Counted from the stretch's first letter, positions 23,718 through 35,831 are shown. The stretch is 64,000 nucleotides of DNA from Diadophis punctatus similis (GCA_023053685.1 JALIGW010000002.1:168198430-168262429), one strand, 5' to 3'. Notes: generated by a model from the sequence alone, not told the origin. Made by a program: numbers and translations.

Positions 23718-25150
23718 GAAGATCATTCTTTATTTATCATATCTCAAGACCTAAAATGGTCATCTAACATCAAAAAAGCACAACAAAGAATGTTCTTTCT
23801 GCACCAACTCAGAAAGCTCAAACTGCCCAAGGAGCTGCTGATACAGTTCTACACAGGAATTATTGAGTCTGTCATCTGCACCTCTATAACTGTCTGGTTC
23901 GGTTCTGCAACCCAACAAGACAGACACAGACTTCAGAGGATAATCAGAACTGCAGAAAAAACAATTGCTACCAACCTGCCTTCCATTGAGGACCTATATA
24001 CTGCACGAGTCAAAAAGAGGGCCGTGAAAATATTTACTGACCCCTTGCATCCTGGACATAAATTATTTCAACTCCTACCCTTAAAATAACGCTATAGAGC
24101 AGTGATGGCAAACCTTTTTTGGTTCGCGTGCCAAAAGGGGGAGCGTGGGGAGGGGTCATGCGCACGTGTGCCCACACCTATAATTCCATGCTGCCCCCCC
24201 GCGCATGCGCGTGTGACCCCGGCACGCGATGACACACCCATTTTTTCGTTCTCCCTAGGCTTCAGAGCCTTTCTAGGAGCCTGGGGAGGGCGAAAATGGC
24301 CTTCCCCACCACCCCTGTAGGCACTCCGGAGGCAGAAAATGGCCCATTTGCCAACTTCTGGTTGGACTGGAAGGCCCATTTTTTTTGCTCTCCCCAAGCT
24401 CCACAGCATTTCTAGGAGCCTGGAGAGGACGAAAATGCCCATCCCCGCGCCTCTAGAGGCCCTACAGAGGCCAGAAATGGCCCGTTTTCCAACTTGAAAC
24501 AGGCTATTTCTGGCCTACGGAGGGCCTTCGGGGGGTGGGGAAGGCCATTTTCACCTTCCCCAAGGCTCCTAGAAAGGCTCTGGAGCTTGGGGAGAGCAAA
24601 AAAACAGGACTTCCCCACCCCCTCTAGAGGTTGGAAACAGCCCGTTTCCCAACTCCCAGTGGGCCCAGAAGGCCCGAAAATCAGCTGAGCTCGCGTGCCA
24701 CCGATATGACTCCACGTGCCACTTGTGGCACGCATGCAATAGGTTCGCCATCACTGCTATAGAGCACTGGACACCAAGACAACTAGACACAAGAACAGTT
24801 TTTCCCCGAACGCCATCACTCTGCTAAATAAATAATTCCCTCACCACTGTCAAACTAGTCACTAAGGCTGCATTACTATTACTATTAGTCTTCTCATCGT
24901 TCCTATCACCATCTCCTCCCACTTATGACTGTATGACTGTAACTTGTTGCTTGTATCCTTACGATTTATATTAATATTGTTTTCTGAATGCTTATTTGTA
25001 TCCTATGACAATCATTAAGTGTTGTACCTCATGATTCTTGACAAATGTATCTTTTCTTTTATGTACACTGAGAGCATATTCACCAAAGACAAATTCCTTG
25101 TGTGTCCAATCACACTTGGCCAATAAAGAATTCTATTCTATTCTATTTCC
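23718..25150 (+). mobile_element. L3-like LINE, copy 2, with RT C-terminal end, split by a hAT MITE
   Basis: It encodes SSNIKKAQQRMFFLHQLRKL, KLPKELLIQFYTGIIESVIC, TSITVWFGSA and NLPSIEDLYTARVKKRAVKI then HPGHKLFQLLP, the RT end and C-terminal domain of L2/CR1-clade LINEs. A 657-bp MITE interrupts it at 24100-24756. It ends CCAATAAAGAATTCTATTCTATTC, a short TATTC microsatellite. Confidence 0.85.
24100..24756. mobile_element. hAT-type MITE (family A) nested in L3-like LINE
   Basis: A perfect 8-bp duplication CTATAGAG (24092-24099, 24757-24764) bounds CAGTGATGGCAAACC and GGTTCGCCATCACTG. Removing it restores the LINE reading GCTATAGAGCACTGGACACC as in copy 1. The interior repeats a GCTCCTAGAAAGGCTCTGGA-type unit in both orientations. 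Confidence 0.95.
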
Positions 25151-25204
25151 AATCATTAATTTTATTCATTGAGTAGCAAAATAATCTGCTTAAGCAAACA
25201 TGTG

Positions 25205-25262
25205 CACTGTAGTCTTCTAGTTTCTGGGCCAGCATCTTAATCACTATACCAAACTGGCAGCT
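25205..25262 (-). repeat. tRNA-derived SINE fragment (family S2)
   Basis: TTCTAGTTTCTGGGCCAGCA and TAATCACTATACCAAACTGG are the complement of the head of the SINE seen at 60098. Confidence 0.5.
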
Positions 25263-25671
25263 GCAGAGAAAGAATTCAGCTCTTTAAAGAATTACAAACA
25301 AGTGCTATGTTTGTACGCTGTTTTTTTCTGAATTAGTTCCAAAATGCTCCACAGTCTCATTAGGTGTTCCATTAGACGTAGAAGATGTGTCACCCTATTT
25401 ATTTTTATAGATCAGTTGCTGGGTATCTCAGCTTTATTGAATACAGGACAACCCGGGACCAGCTGGGTCATTATTTCAGGGACACTTCCTTACCTAAACA
25501 GAGAAGCAGAATAACCATGGGCAGGCAAAAAAGCAGTAGGAGCAGAGTAACTTCTGACTTACTGCCAGCTTCCTCTTTGACTTTCCTTGTAGGAAGCTGG
25601 CAGGGAGTGTTGGAAACGAAGAGTACATGACTGCAGCACTGTAGCAGGGACAACTTTGCCAAATTTCAATC

Positions 25672-26320
25672 CAATATTTATTTATTTATTAAAATTTCTA
25701 TGTTGCCCAACTCCCGGAGGACTCTGGGCGGCTAAAAACAGGTATAGAAACATATAATCAATAAAAGCAATTTTAAAAAACATGTTAAAAATACTATCAA
25801 TATTTTAAAAAGAACTTTCACTCATACCCCGCCTGCCGGAAGAGCCAAGTTTTTATTGCTTTGTGGAAGGCCAGCAGGGTGGGGATGGCCCTGATCTCCG
25901 GAGGGAGTTGGTTCCACAGGGAGGGGGCTCCCACAGAGAAGGCTCTCCCCCTCGGCCCCGCCAACCGGCATTGCTTGGTCGATGGGACCTGGAGGAGACC
26001 AACTCTGTGGGACCTAACCGGTCGTAGGGAGGTATGCAGCAGGATGCGGTCCCGAAGATAACCTGGCCCTGAGCCATGTAGGGCTTTAAAGGTAACGACC
26101 AACACCTTAAATTGGATCCGGAGACTAATGGGCAGCCAATGCAGCTGGCGGAGGATCGGTGTTACGTGGGTGCATCTGGGTACACCCACCACAGCTCGCG
26201 CAGCTGCATTTTGCACCAATTGCAGTCGCTGGACACTCTTCAAGGGTAGCCCCATGAAGAGCGCATTGCAGTAATCCAGCCGTGAGGTGATAAGGGCAAT
26301 AGGAGTCATGGATCCCAAAC
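25672..26320 (-). mobile_element. CR1 LINE, C-terminal part of ORF2 and 3' end (minus)
   Basis: The minus strand encodes SRLDYCNALFMGLPLKSVQR, LQLVQNAAARAVVGVPRCTH, FKALHGSGPGYLRDRI and AFSVGAPSLWNQLPPEIRAI in one open frame of 166 codons, ending in a CR1 3' UTR with TTTATTTATTTATT tail complement. It is the same subfamily as 62380-63895. Confidence 0.92.
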
Positions 26321-26523
26321 TTTGGACACATTCGGTGTTAGACCGTTTGAGGGATATTGATTAAAAAATTGCTTCCCCATGGCACACCATTTCACCGAAT
26401 TGAAGGTTTGCAAACAATCAAATGGATACAAAAGTTTTAGTAGTATATAGATAATGGGCTGAGATATGAATGATTCACAATTTTTTAATAACTAATAGGT
26501 GGGATTTGATAATTAAGCATATA

Positions 26524-26548
26524 CGTGTGTATGTGTGTGTGTGTGTGT
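26524..26548 (+). repeat. GT microsatellite
   Basis: TGTGTG run in intron 1. Confidence 0.8.
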
Positions 26549-26639
26549 ATGGATGGCACCATGCTTCTTCCTGCCAAACATTATTTTTGCTTTTAATTAA
26601 TAAAATTATTTTTTTCAATTTTCTAAAATCTCTTTACAT

Positions 26640-26870
26640 CAGCAGTTCTCAACCTGGGGGTCGAATGACCCTTTCACAGGGGTCGGGAGACTTCGCCTGG
26701 ACGCCACCATTTGGGTTCTTCTACACTCTGCGCAAGCGCAGAACGCTTTGCGCATGCGCAGAGGGTAAAAGAACCCAAATGGCGGGGGCGGGGGTTGCGG
26801 CAGCAGGCACGGCGGTGGAGTGGCCCGCGGCGGGGGCGTGTCGCGGCATTAGGAAGGTTGAGAACCACTG
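26640..26870. mobile_element. SPIN-like hAT MITE
   Basis: CAGCAGTTCTCAACCTGGGG and GTCGAATGACCCTTTCACAG are the recognisable SPIN left end; the right end is AGGTTGAGAACCACTG. Flanks CTTTACAT and CTTACAT differ by one base lost, an 8-bp hAT duplication. The centre is a perfect-looking hairpin around TGCGCATGCGCA with GGGTTCTT/AAGAACCC arms. Confidence 0.88.
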
Positions 26871-27380
26871 CTTACATGGTCCTGACTTCACACAAAAAGA
26901 CAAAAAAGCAATGGTAAAATAAAATAAAACTATAATGAACACTACTAATTAATCCTCAGTGATTTAGATTAAAAAACTGAAAAATAATAGCTTCAGAGAT
27001 AAAAGAGTGTCCTCACCAGTCACAAGTTTGGCAAAAGCTTATTTGCCCTTTGTCTGACTCTCTAAAAACCTGTTATAATTGGTGTTTCATTGGCAAAGTT
27101 TTATTGACTAACCGCTTTTAAAATATAAGCTGTTATGTTCCTGAAGAAGTTGTGTAAGTTGTACATATAACCTTTCACCCACTTTTTCAATTCTAGTTTT
27201 ACGTTTGTTTAACTCTTAATCTGTTGATTCATTCTTGCCAAGTTGTTTCCAGCTGAGCTGCATGTTTTAGCTTCCCTTGTCATTTTATCAGAGGGTGATC
27301 TCTCGAGAACGAGCCTTCCATGACATCTAGGGGAAAAGTGCTTACGGTACATATACGTATACATATATATACATACATAT

Positions 27381-27388
<8 letters not shown>

Positions 27389-27434
<46 letters not shown>
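27389..27434 (+). repeat. AC microsatellite
   Basis: About 22 AC units preceded by a TATACATA run. Confidence 0.95.
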
Positions 27435-27437
<3 letters not shown>

Positions 27438-28559
27438 AACTATATTTTCATTGTTGCAGATTTACTATTTTCTTTAAAAATATCTATGAGTAATCAGTTA
27501 CTCTACTAATTGGAAGGTTACTTAATGCACTCACTGAAATCTAGTATTTATCTAGTAGCCTTCATCTCCAAACACCCATCAAGGGAGAAATATGTATGTT
27601 TGTGTAATCTTGACTTTAGTTATCTTGAAGTTCCTGGCAATCATCCTTAAACTACTAATACTGTTTTCTGCCATAAATCTGCAGAATTTGTTTTGTCAGA
27701 AGTGTAACAATTATTTTTAAGCCCAATATTAATTGCAAACATACAACGGTTATAATTGAATTATAACTTGTTTTCCTTTGACAAATAAAAAGGAAGGTCT
27801 CTTAATACATGTGTATTAATGTATTCTACAATGTAATGTAAATACATAAATCATACGGAAGCCAAGATGAGAAATTATTCCATAGAGCTCACAGGATTGT
27901 GTAATGTACCCCCCCCCTGTAAAATTCACAACTCTATAAAAATAGTTTTCAGCTGCCTTATGCCTTTACAGTTTTATGGGATAAAACTGTAAAGACATTA
28001 AAAGATGAGGCAAAACCTTCCCAGCCTCTATTCCATGCCTGATAGTATGAGATTTATACCTTATTGTATAGAAGAGGAAAAATAACAGGCAACAACTGAG
28101 AGGCAATGGGTGCATTAATATTGTGGAATGGAATTAGCCTAATTTGTTAAGAATGCTATTTGAGAAAAGTAATGATGAATTCCAAGGGAAAGTGGAATGT
28201 TCAGAATTTGTGAATTTTATTGGAAATTGTTAGATATTTGAGAATCCTTTACTGCATTCTATGTTTGTGCAAGAGGGGGGGGGGGTAATTAGGCCAGTAT
28301 ACCTCAGCCTGAGGATAATAAGAAGTGGCACAAAACTACCGTAGTCAGAATTGCAATCGTGTCAAGATCAGACGCAGAGGGTGCAAACAAGCTGAATGGA
28401 GAAGTAAAAGTCACACCCATCTACGATCCGGTTTTTATTCCATCCCGTCTTTTTCCTCCCCAACACACACACGTCTGCCGGGCGAAGCAGCCTCGAAGCC
28501 ACTCTACAAATTTCAGGCGTCGCGGGGACTGAACTCGAGTTTCTCTCCTAAGCTAACAT

Positions 28560-29400
28560 CTCCCAGCATCGGCCGGTTGATCTTGATCCCTTGGGAGGCC
28601 GTCACGCTGCCGGCCCCCTTCCTCTACCTCTCCCCCCCCCCTCCAGCCCCAAAGTCAGCACGCACCTGCCTACCTCGGTGACAATGGTGTTGTCGTAGTA
28701 CTCTCGGCTGAACTCCCAGCCGTCCAGGCACTCCTCCTGCCCCACCTGGCTGAGATTGACATCGCGGCGGGGCTCCAGGTTGCCGGCCGAGAAGTTGAGC
28801 AGGGCCTCGAGACTGTAGCGGCTGCACTGGCTCCGCACCTGCCGCCCGCCGCGCTTCTCCAAGGGGATGCTGGCGTTGAGCCACGCCGCGCTCAGGCTGG
28901 CGTTAGCGGGCACCCGGCACCAGTGCTCTGGGGTGGCGGCCAAGAAGACAGCCGACAGCCCCGTGTAACCGTTAGGGATGATGCTGGCGCTGAGCAGGAA
29001 GAAGATGAGGCGCTGGAAGGGGCCCCATTCGCCCAGAAAGGCGGTGGCCTCGTCGTAGTTGAACATAACTGGCGACCGGCAGGGCGAATGCAAAACGGCT
29101 GCCAAGGAACGGCCGCGGCCCGAGACGCCGCTCTCGTTAGCAAATACAACAGCTCCTGCTGGCCCGGGCGAAAAAAAAACCAGCCGGCCGCCGGCAGTAA
29201 ATGGGAAGCAGCAGGGGCCGGTTCAGGAGGCTGGTTGTGGGTGTGGCTTGTACACAAAGGGCTGGAGCGCCGCGCTCGGCCCGCCGACGAAACCCGGCCC
29301 GCGTCTCTCTGCAAGTTTCCGCGCGGAAGAAAGGGAATCACCGCCCGCCTTTTTTTTTTAGGCTAAAGGGCTTTGAGTTTATTATTAAACTCCGCCCCGG
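28560..29400 (-). promoter_or_regulatory. SLC22A5: CpG-island promoter of the SLC22A5-like gene
   Basis: A GC- and CpG-rich block covers exon 1 and about 330 bp upstream of the ATG, in contrast to the AT-rich surroundings. Minus-strand GC boxes (complements of CCGCCC at 29341 and CCGCCCC at 29392) lie 275-330 bp upstream of the start codon. I see no TATA box at a fitting distance. This is the usual dispersed-start promoter of OCTN genes; the exact start site cannot be read from the sequence. Confidence 0.7.
28674..29066 (-). CDS. SLC22A5: SLC22A5-like exon 1: N-terminus, TM1 and extracellular loop 1
   Basis: The exon encodes 131 residues, starting at the ATG whose complement is at 29064-29066. 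This start is chosen because the protein then begins [14 protein letters not shown], aligning with MRDYDEV in mammalian OCTNs; the open frame runs 13 codons further upstream but without an ATG. Position -3 is G, an acceptable Kozak context. Residues 20-41 form TM1 ([14 protein letters not shown]). The following loop holds cysteines and sequons at Asn55, Asn64, Asn91 and Asn104. The exon ends TIVTE followed by donor GTAGGC, phase 0, at exactly the 393 nt expected for human OCTN exon 1. GC content is very high, as the exon sits in a CpG island. Confidence 0.96.
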
Positions 29401-30726
29401 GAGAGCGAACTTGGAGAATTTTGCTTTAAATGTAAACAAAGAAAAATGTACATTGCTGTACCGGTGGGTAAATAGGGGAGCTGTTTGCTTCAGGTTTCTC
29501 TCTCGAGATGGAAAGCAAACTTTTTAAACGGTTTTTTTTTTTTTTGCATGTCCGCCTTTACTCTGACAGGCGATTGTGTAAAAACGGATGCAGACACAAG
29601 CAGCGCAAGGGAGTGTGACAGGCAGTGTGACTTGAAATGCATTACTGTAAAAAAAAACACATTGTTTATTTTTAGGGCATAAGCAACCATATTGGCATAA
29701 CATGTACAAAACTAGGAGAATATCTAATAGATCTGGTGAACCAGCTTTGCCTCATCGGTCCCTCTGCCCCTGTACTGTTTAGCCCTGATTTCTAAGAACA
29801 TTTATTTACCCAATTTCCTTACTTGCCCAGTCCCACAAACTATTCCATTTTATTTATTTTATTTAGGCTAATGAAATGCTCACACCAATTTCTGTAGACT
29901 TAGCACGAAGCCATGATGTTTGTTTTATTTATTGTTTCTGGCACCTCATAAAATATAAATGGATACATTATGGCTTTGCACTATGACCACTGTATTATGT
30001 TCACCAAATCATAGTTAAAATAAATGATCAGTTATCACATGGAATTCAACCCTATGGCAGCCTTTCCCAACCTAATTATACCCCCCTCCCAAATATTTTG
30101 GAATAGACAATGATATTCTCTCCGTGTCTATTACCATATTCCAATACTGCACATTGGTATAAACTTTTATTTTTTAATAGAAAGCAACATGGACTGTTCT
30201 AAAAGCATTTGGTACTACCCAATCCAGTCATTCTGTAGCTTTTAAAGTAGTTTTTAAATGACTGTTCTGAGGTTTATTTACTGTAGATTTATTTTTAAAA
30301 ATATACATTTAAACACAAACAAAACATGTTACTCAAAGGTTTATACTGGTTCACAAATTACTATCAGATTTCCAAAAGTTTAGATTGGGGTGCCATAAAT
30401 ACTTACAAAATTGTTTATATTCTCAATTCGTAATGCACTTTTGTTACTCAGATTTACCAGTTGCTATACAAAATTTATTTAGAGCAATGAAATCTGTGAT
30501 GATGATTACTACTGAAATAACTCATATCACAATTTATGTGACCTTTCTCCACAATGCAGTGAAAGCATTGGGTAAAATGATCCAGCTGAGTTACCATACA
30601 TCAAATTCCAAAGCATTGAAGTTAGTATAATTAAGCATTTTGATACAAGCTATTTTTAAAAAAGATCAGGGTAAACAATTGTTTTTCTTAAACAACTAAG
30701 TAAAACTGTAAAGTAAGCCTATTATC
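29401..30726. other. Upstream flank of SLC22A5-like gene, no feature seen
   Basis: AT-rich intergenic DNA upstream of the CpG island. No repeat or gene recognised. Confidence 0.5.
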
Positions 30727-31847
30727 CAGTGGTGGGATTCAAATTTTTAACAACCGGTTCTGTGGGCGTGGTTTATTTGGGGGGGGCTTGGTGATCAGGT
30801 GACTGGGTAGGCGTGGCTAGCTGGTCATGTGACTGGGTGGGCATGGCTACGTGCATAGGGTCTACTCAGAGGGCTGAAAAAAGTGAATTATGATTGGTCC
30901 TTGCACTTATGACCGTCCTCACATTTATGTCCATTGCAGCATTCTTAACAACGGTGTCACTCATTTCACAACTGCGGTGCTTCTCTTCACCACGGTGACA
31001 AGATAGGGTGCAAAACATAAAATGTGAGGACAGTCGTAAGTGCGACGACTGGTCAAAAATAACTTTTTCAGCCCCCTGAGTAGTCCCTATGTGCACCTGG
31101 CGTAGCCAGGTGGTCATGTGACTGGGTGGGCGTGACCAACTCGACGTCACTCACGTCGAGGGGCGCTTCTCACCTGGCCTCGTGACCATGGGGGTGCTAC
31201 AACGGTCGTAAGTGTGAAAAACGGTCACTTTTTTCAGTGCCATTGTAACTTTGAATGGTCACTAAATGAACTGTTGTAAATTACCTGTACAAAAATACAA
31301 AAAGCTTCTTTGCTTGCAAAAAGCTGCCCTAAATACCAATAATTAGATTAGAAATACCTACAAGCTGGAGTTACAAATCAGGCAGGGTGCCAGAGCACCT
31401 TGAGGAATTAAAATAGTTAAAATGCAATGATAACTATTAGCAGCCAACTCTTGCTCATAAAGTGAAACCCTTTAGCAGAGAGGTCATTTAAGCTCTCCAG
31501 AAAGAGCACACCCGGGAGAAGCAGTCCTTAGATCCATTTGCACCACTTAAAGATACCATCTGGTCTCACTCACCTCATAAGATATCCTAAGGAAATAATC
31601 CAGCTCTAAGGAAATCACATGTTCCCACAGAAAGGCAGTAAAAAAAATCAGTGCCAAGCTTGCATCCTGCCTCTTGGAAGTACACCCCAAAAGGACAGTG
31701 CCAAGAACCACTAAAACAGTGAAGGAAGACCCCCCTCTCCAGATAGAAAACAAAGAGATTTCTTCTAACAACTGGTTCGCCAAACTGCTTAGAAAGTTAA
31801 CAACCAGTTCTAGAGAACCTGTTAGAAACTCTGGAATCCCATCTCTG
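30727..31847. mobile_element. hAT-type element (family D), 1.1 kb, with TA-2-like insert
   Basis: CAGTGGTGGGATTCAAATTT at the left mirrors the right end GGAATCCCATCTCTG. The flanks CTATTATC and CTAGTATC agree in 7 of 8 bases. AACCGGTTCT and its inverse sit just inside each end. The middle (30880-31289) includes TA-2 sequence (CAGTGCCATTGTAACTTTGA and neighbours). No transposase frame. Confidence 0.8.
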
Positions 31848-31960
31848 CTAGTATCCTCATCAAAAAAATATTTTGAATAGACATAGATTAGTTCTTAAAA
31901 TTTCAGAACGTAAAATGAGCCAGAAAGATTATTTCTTTTTATATTATAAATGTTTCTATA

Positions 31961-32331
31961 CAGGTGGTCCTCGACTTATGACCACAATTGAGCCCAAAAT
32001 ATATGTTGCTGAGACATTTGTTAAGTGAGTTTTGCCCCATTTTACAATCTTTCTTGCCACAATTGTTATGTGAATCACTGCAGTTGTTAAGTTAGTAACA
32101 CGATTGTTAAGTGAATCTGGCTTCCCCATTGACTTTGCCTGTCAAAAGGTCGCAAAAGGGGACCCCGGACACTACACCCATCATGAATATGAATCAGTTG
32201 CCAAATGTCTGAATTTTGATCATGTGACCATGGGGATGTTGCAATGGTAAGTGTGAAAAAGTCACTTTTGTCAGTGCCGTTATAACTTTTAATGGTCACT
32301 AAATGAACTGTTATAAGTCAAGGACCACCTG
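31961..32331 (+). mobile_element. TA-2 family MITE, complete copy
   Basis: CAGGTGGTCCTCGACTTATG and ATAAGTCAAGGACCACCTG form inverted ends flanked by TA (31959-31960, 32332-32333). The interior matches 11706-12100. Confidence 0.85.
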
Positions 32332-32803
32332 TATTCTCAAGTTCCTCAGGACTCTAGGTGGATTATATAAATCTAGTGGCAGAACATAAAATCCAACCAC
32401 ATAAGTAAATCTAATTGCAGATTCTACTACATAATAGGCAAATAATAGGGTAGCACATTTTTAAAACAAGGTGAATTAATTATAAATACAAGTAGTAACT
32501 GAATAAATATCTAATGAGCTTTCATAAAGCCAACTGTCAAATCTTGGAGTGCCACATATCTAGCAAAAGCTTTTAAAGATGTTTCTGTTAGTTACTTGAC
32601 CAAAGGTTAAGTATGCACAATATGGGTGTGCCTGAGATACATGGCAATAATCAGGAATCCAGGTGAGAACAACATTCTAGATAACTACAAATGTGTGCTA
32701 TTTCTTTTAGCTTGGAGCTGTTTTCTGACTTGGCCTGAATTCAGAAGTTAAACTAGGTAGGTCTGATTATCCATGATTGGGATGTCAAAAGAACCTTCTA
32801 GAA

Positions 32804-32835
32804 TAGTGATGGCGAACCTATGGCTCCGATGGGGA
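32804..32835 (+). mobile_element. hAT family A left-end fragment
   Basis: TAGTGATGGCGAACCTATGG matches the left terminus of family A; no matching right end or duplication was found nearby. Confidence 0.5.
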
Positions 32836-33072
32836 GGCCATCAGAGGAGCCCTGCACGGCCCCCGCAAGCTTCAACTTCACTTTTGCCAGGGCAGCGGGT
32901 GTTAGAAGGGCACTGTCCCAAAGTCTCCCCGCCGCTTGGTTTGGGGCGAACGGTGCCCGGCAGGCCCAGGTGCGGTGGGCGGGCAGGTAGGTGGAGCGGA
33001 GAAGAGAAACGGCAGAGAGGAAACCCTTTCAAACAGTGTTGCCTGCAATTCTTGTTACTCCCCTCTGTCGTT

Positions 33073-33106
33073 TCTCTCTCTCTCATTCTCTCTCTCTCAC
33101 ACACAG
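33073..33106 (+). repeat. CT-rich low-complexity tract
   Basis: CT and CA dinucleotide runs. Confidence 0.8.
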
Positions 33107-33540
33107 ACATTTGATCGCTTGAAAGGGACAGGCTCGGCTTTGCTTCTGTTGTAAGCACGCACTTCCCACAATCTTCCATAATTGCCTGTCCTTTTCTCAA
33201 GCAGTAGCAGCTGGGTAGAGGCGGGGGGGGGGAGTCGATTCCGACGGGCCGCATGGCTTTGTGCTTCATCGTAGCAGCAGCCTAAGCTCGCCGCCTGCTC
33301 CATAGGCACAAGGTGAGCTGTGGAATAGAGGGGCCCTCGGCTGCAAGTTTGACTGGCGCCGTGGGCAGGGCTAGAGCTAGCAAGAGTGCGCTGGTAATAT
33401 CTCCTGGCAGCCAGAGAGACAGAACTCCCGGCCCTCGCTGGATCAGCTGATCTGCGGGCTGCGGTTAAGGGACCCAGCAGCCATGAGGTGACCATACTTG
33501 CCGCCTCCTGCACCTCAAAAAACAAACAAACCCCAACCTC

Positions 33541-33615
33541 CCCGAAAATAAGCCCAAGTGCTTATTTTCAAGTCTAAAAGAAAATAAGACCCAGTCTTAT
33601 TTTTGGGGAAACACG
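33541..33615. mobile_element. TA-3 family fragment
   Basis: CCCGAAAATAAGCCCAAGTG and its inverse ending TTTTTGGGGAAACACGG then TA form a short internally deleted copy of the family at 33705. Confidence 0.6.
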
Positions 33616-33704
33616 GTACATACTTGTGCTTATATATAAAGCAAATAGTGGCTGGAAGAAGAATAAGAAATATTTTTTTAAAAAGGCAAAAAGAACTCTT
33701 ACTA

Positions 33705-34305
33705 CCTGTGTTTCTCCGAAAATAAGACTGGTCTAACATTTTTTTGCCACCAAAAAAGGCACCAGGTCTTATTTTTTTGGGGGGGGGGGAAATCTTCCAC
33801 TGATTCACTTTGCAGTGGCAGCGGCACCAACAGCCCTACCCCGCAGGAGCCCGCTACCAGCCCACTTCTGTGGCAGCTTGTTGCCACTTGTGTGCATCAC
33901 CCCTGGCCTCCCTTTCACTGTCAGAGGCCTTCAGGAAAGGCCTCAGCAGCTGAGAAACGGGCTCCGGATTGATACATGTGGCGCCCCCGGCCTCCGTTTC
34001 ACCATCAGAGGCCCTTCCGGAAAGGCCTCCGACAGCAAAATGGAAGCCGGGGATGACGTGCGCAAGCGGCCGCAGAAGTGAGCCGGCAAGGCAAAGCAGG
34101 TGTTGGGGTGTACGAGGCCTGGTAAGTAGGGCAGCTCCAACCCCCAGCTTCATTTTTACCCATACACCTCGCCCCACCTCCTGCACCCGAGTGGGTTGGG
34201 CCTTAATTAGGCCTTAATTGGGGGGGTAGGGCTTATGTTGGGCATGTGTAAAAATCAAGCCAGGACTTACTTTCGGGGTAGGTCGTATTTTTGGGGAAAC
34301 ACGGT
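33705..34305. mobile_element. TA-3 family DNA element, complete 601-bp copy
   Basis: Ends CCTGTGTTTCTCCGAAAATA and TATTTTTGGGGAAACACGG are inverted repeats; TA flanks both (33703-33704, 34306-34307). The interior repeats TCAGAGGCCTTCAGGAAAGG twice. No transposase is visible. Confidence 0.8.
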
Positions 34306-34394
34306 AGTCCCATATTAAAACTCAAGTCTTCTGTAGATATTTTAATTAAAAATAAATCAGAAGAGAATCATACGTTGGTTGAATAGTTCTTTTT

Positions 34395-34560
34395 ACTTAT
34401 TTATATTCTTTATTTCTACAAATAACTCAAGGCACTGAACATATTAACACAGCTTCTTCTATTTTCCCCACAACAACCCTGTGAGGTGCGTTGGATTGAG
34501 AGAGAATTACTGGCTCAAAGTCACTTTTCCAAGACTGACAGTAATAGTTCAGATTTAGCT
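34395..34560 (-). repeat. tRNA-derived SINE, 3' part (family S2, minus)
   Basis: TTTCCCCACAACAACCCTGT, GAGGTGCGTTGGATTGAGAG and CTGGCTCAAAGTCACTTTTC are the complement of the body of the SINE at 60098-60310. Confidence 0.6.
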
Positions 34561-34950
34561 CCCTGCCAATATATAAATATGCATTCAAAATATATGTATG
34601 CAACCATATTTACTATGTAACATCAGACTGTTCCACTCATCTAGCCAATTGTACTGTTGGCACCTTTACATCTATCAGTTATATATTATGTGTGTGTGTG
34701 CGCGCACGCATGTGTGTGTATTCCAATTATATAGCAGGATGGACTCAAAATTTCATTGCATTAAGCAATGAAATATATTACTATACTTCAGTTAAATCTA
34801 ACTCTTGCTTGCTATCTTGGAGTTGGCCACCTCGCAAATATTTGAGGCTTCATACAAGCCTGTACAGAGACCAATACTTGAGGCTTCTACAAGCCTCTAC
34901 AGATTTTTTTGTTTGAACATATTCCAGGAAGGGAATGTGCCATGGCATGT

Positions 34951-35536
34951 GAGTAATAGAATAGAATAGAATAGAATTCTTTATTGGCCAAGTGTAATTG
35001 GACACACAAGGAATTTGTCTTTGGTTCATATGCTCTCTGTGTACATAAAAGAAAAGATACATTTGTCAAGAATCATGAGGTACAACACTTAATGATTGTC
35101 ATAGGGTACAAATAAGCAATCAGGAAACAATCAATATTAATATAAATTGTAAGGATACAAGCAACAAGTTACAGTCATAAGTGGGAGGAGATGGGTGATA
35201 GAAACGATGAGAAAAACTAATAGTAATAGTAATAGAGCCTAGTGAATAGTTTGACAGTGGTGAGGGAATTATTTGTTTAGCAGAGTGATGGCGTTCGGGG
35301 AAAAACTGTTCTTGTGTCTAGTTGTCTTGGTGTGCAGTGCTCTATAGCGTCATTTTGAGGGTAGGAGTTGAAATAATTTATGTCCAGGATGCGAGGGTCC
35401 TCTTTTTGACTCGTGCAGTATACAGGTCCTCAATGGAAGGCAGGTTGGCAGTAATTGTTTTTTCTGCAGTTCTGATTATCCTCTGAAGTCTGTGTCTGTC
35501 TTGTTGGGTTGCAGAACTGAACCAGACAGTCAATTA
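34951..35536 (-). mobile_element. L3-like LINE 3' end, copy 3 (minus) with AATAG tail
   Basis: It starts with four AATAG units, then AATTCTTTATTGGCCAAGTG, the complement of the tail of copies 1 and 2, and extends through the Pro-Gly-His region to CTGTGTCTGTCTTGTTGGGT and GAACCAGACAGTCA. Confidence 0.85.
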
Positions 35537-35831
35537 AAATAAAATAAAAATTCTCCAATTCAGAAGCCATTTGTCACAAACCTCAAATATGTGTTTCTGC
35601 CTGTGAAGGATAGTACTCATAGTGTAAAAGGTAAAGCCTCTCTCAAGTTGAGCTCAGCTCTTGATGACTTTATGGAGATGACATTGGGTTTCCTTGAAAC
35701 AATACAGATATGGTTGTCATTGCCTTGTTTTATTTTTTCTACAGCTCCTGAATAATGACAGAGCTTGCAAATGAAGTCTTTGAAAAGGCTTTATAGTGTT
35801 TCCCAATTAAATGGAGAATTATTACTTATTG

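Noticed and set aside
28892..29527. Antisense and alternative-frame open frames over the CpG island
   Set aside because: Expected in GC-rich DNA; no similarity and the conserved exon 1 frame explains the region.
31547..31783. 78-codon minus-strand frame in the hAT family D element
   Set aside because: No transposase motif; likely a chance frame.
33815..34217. Open frames on both strands
   Set aside because: They lie in the TA-3 transposon and share no known domain.
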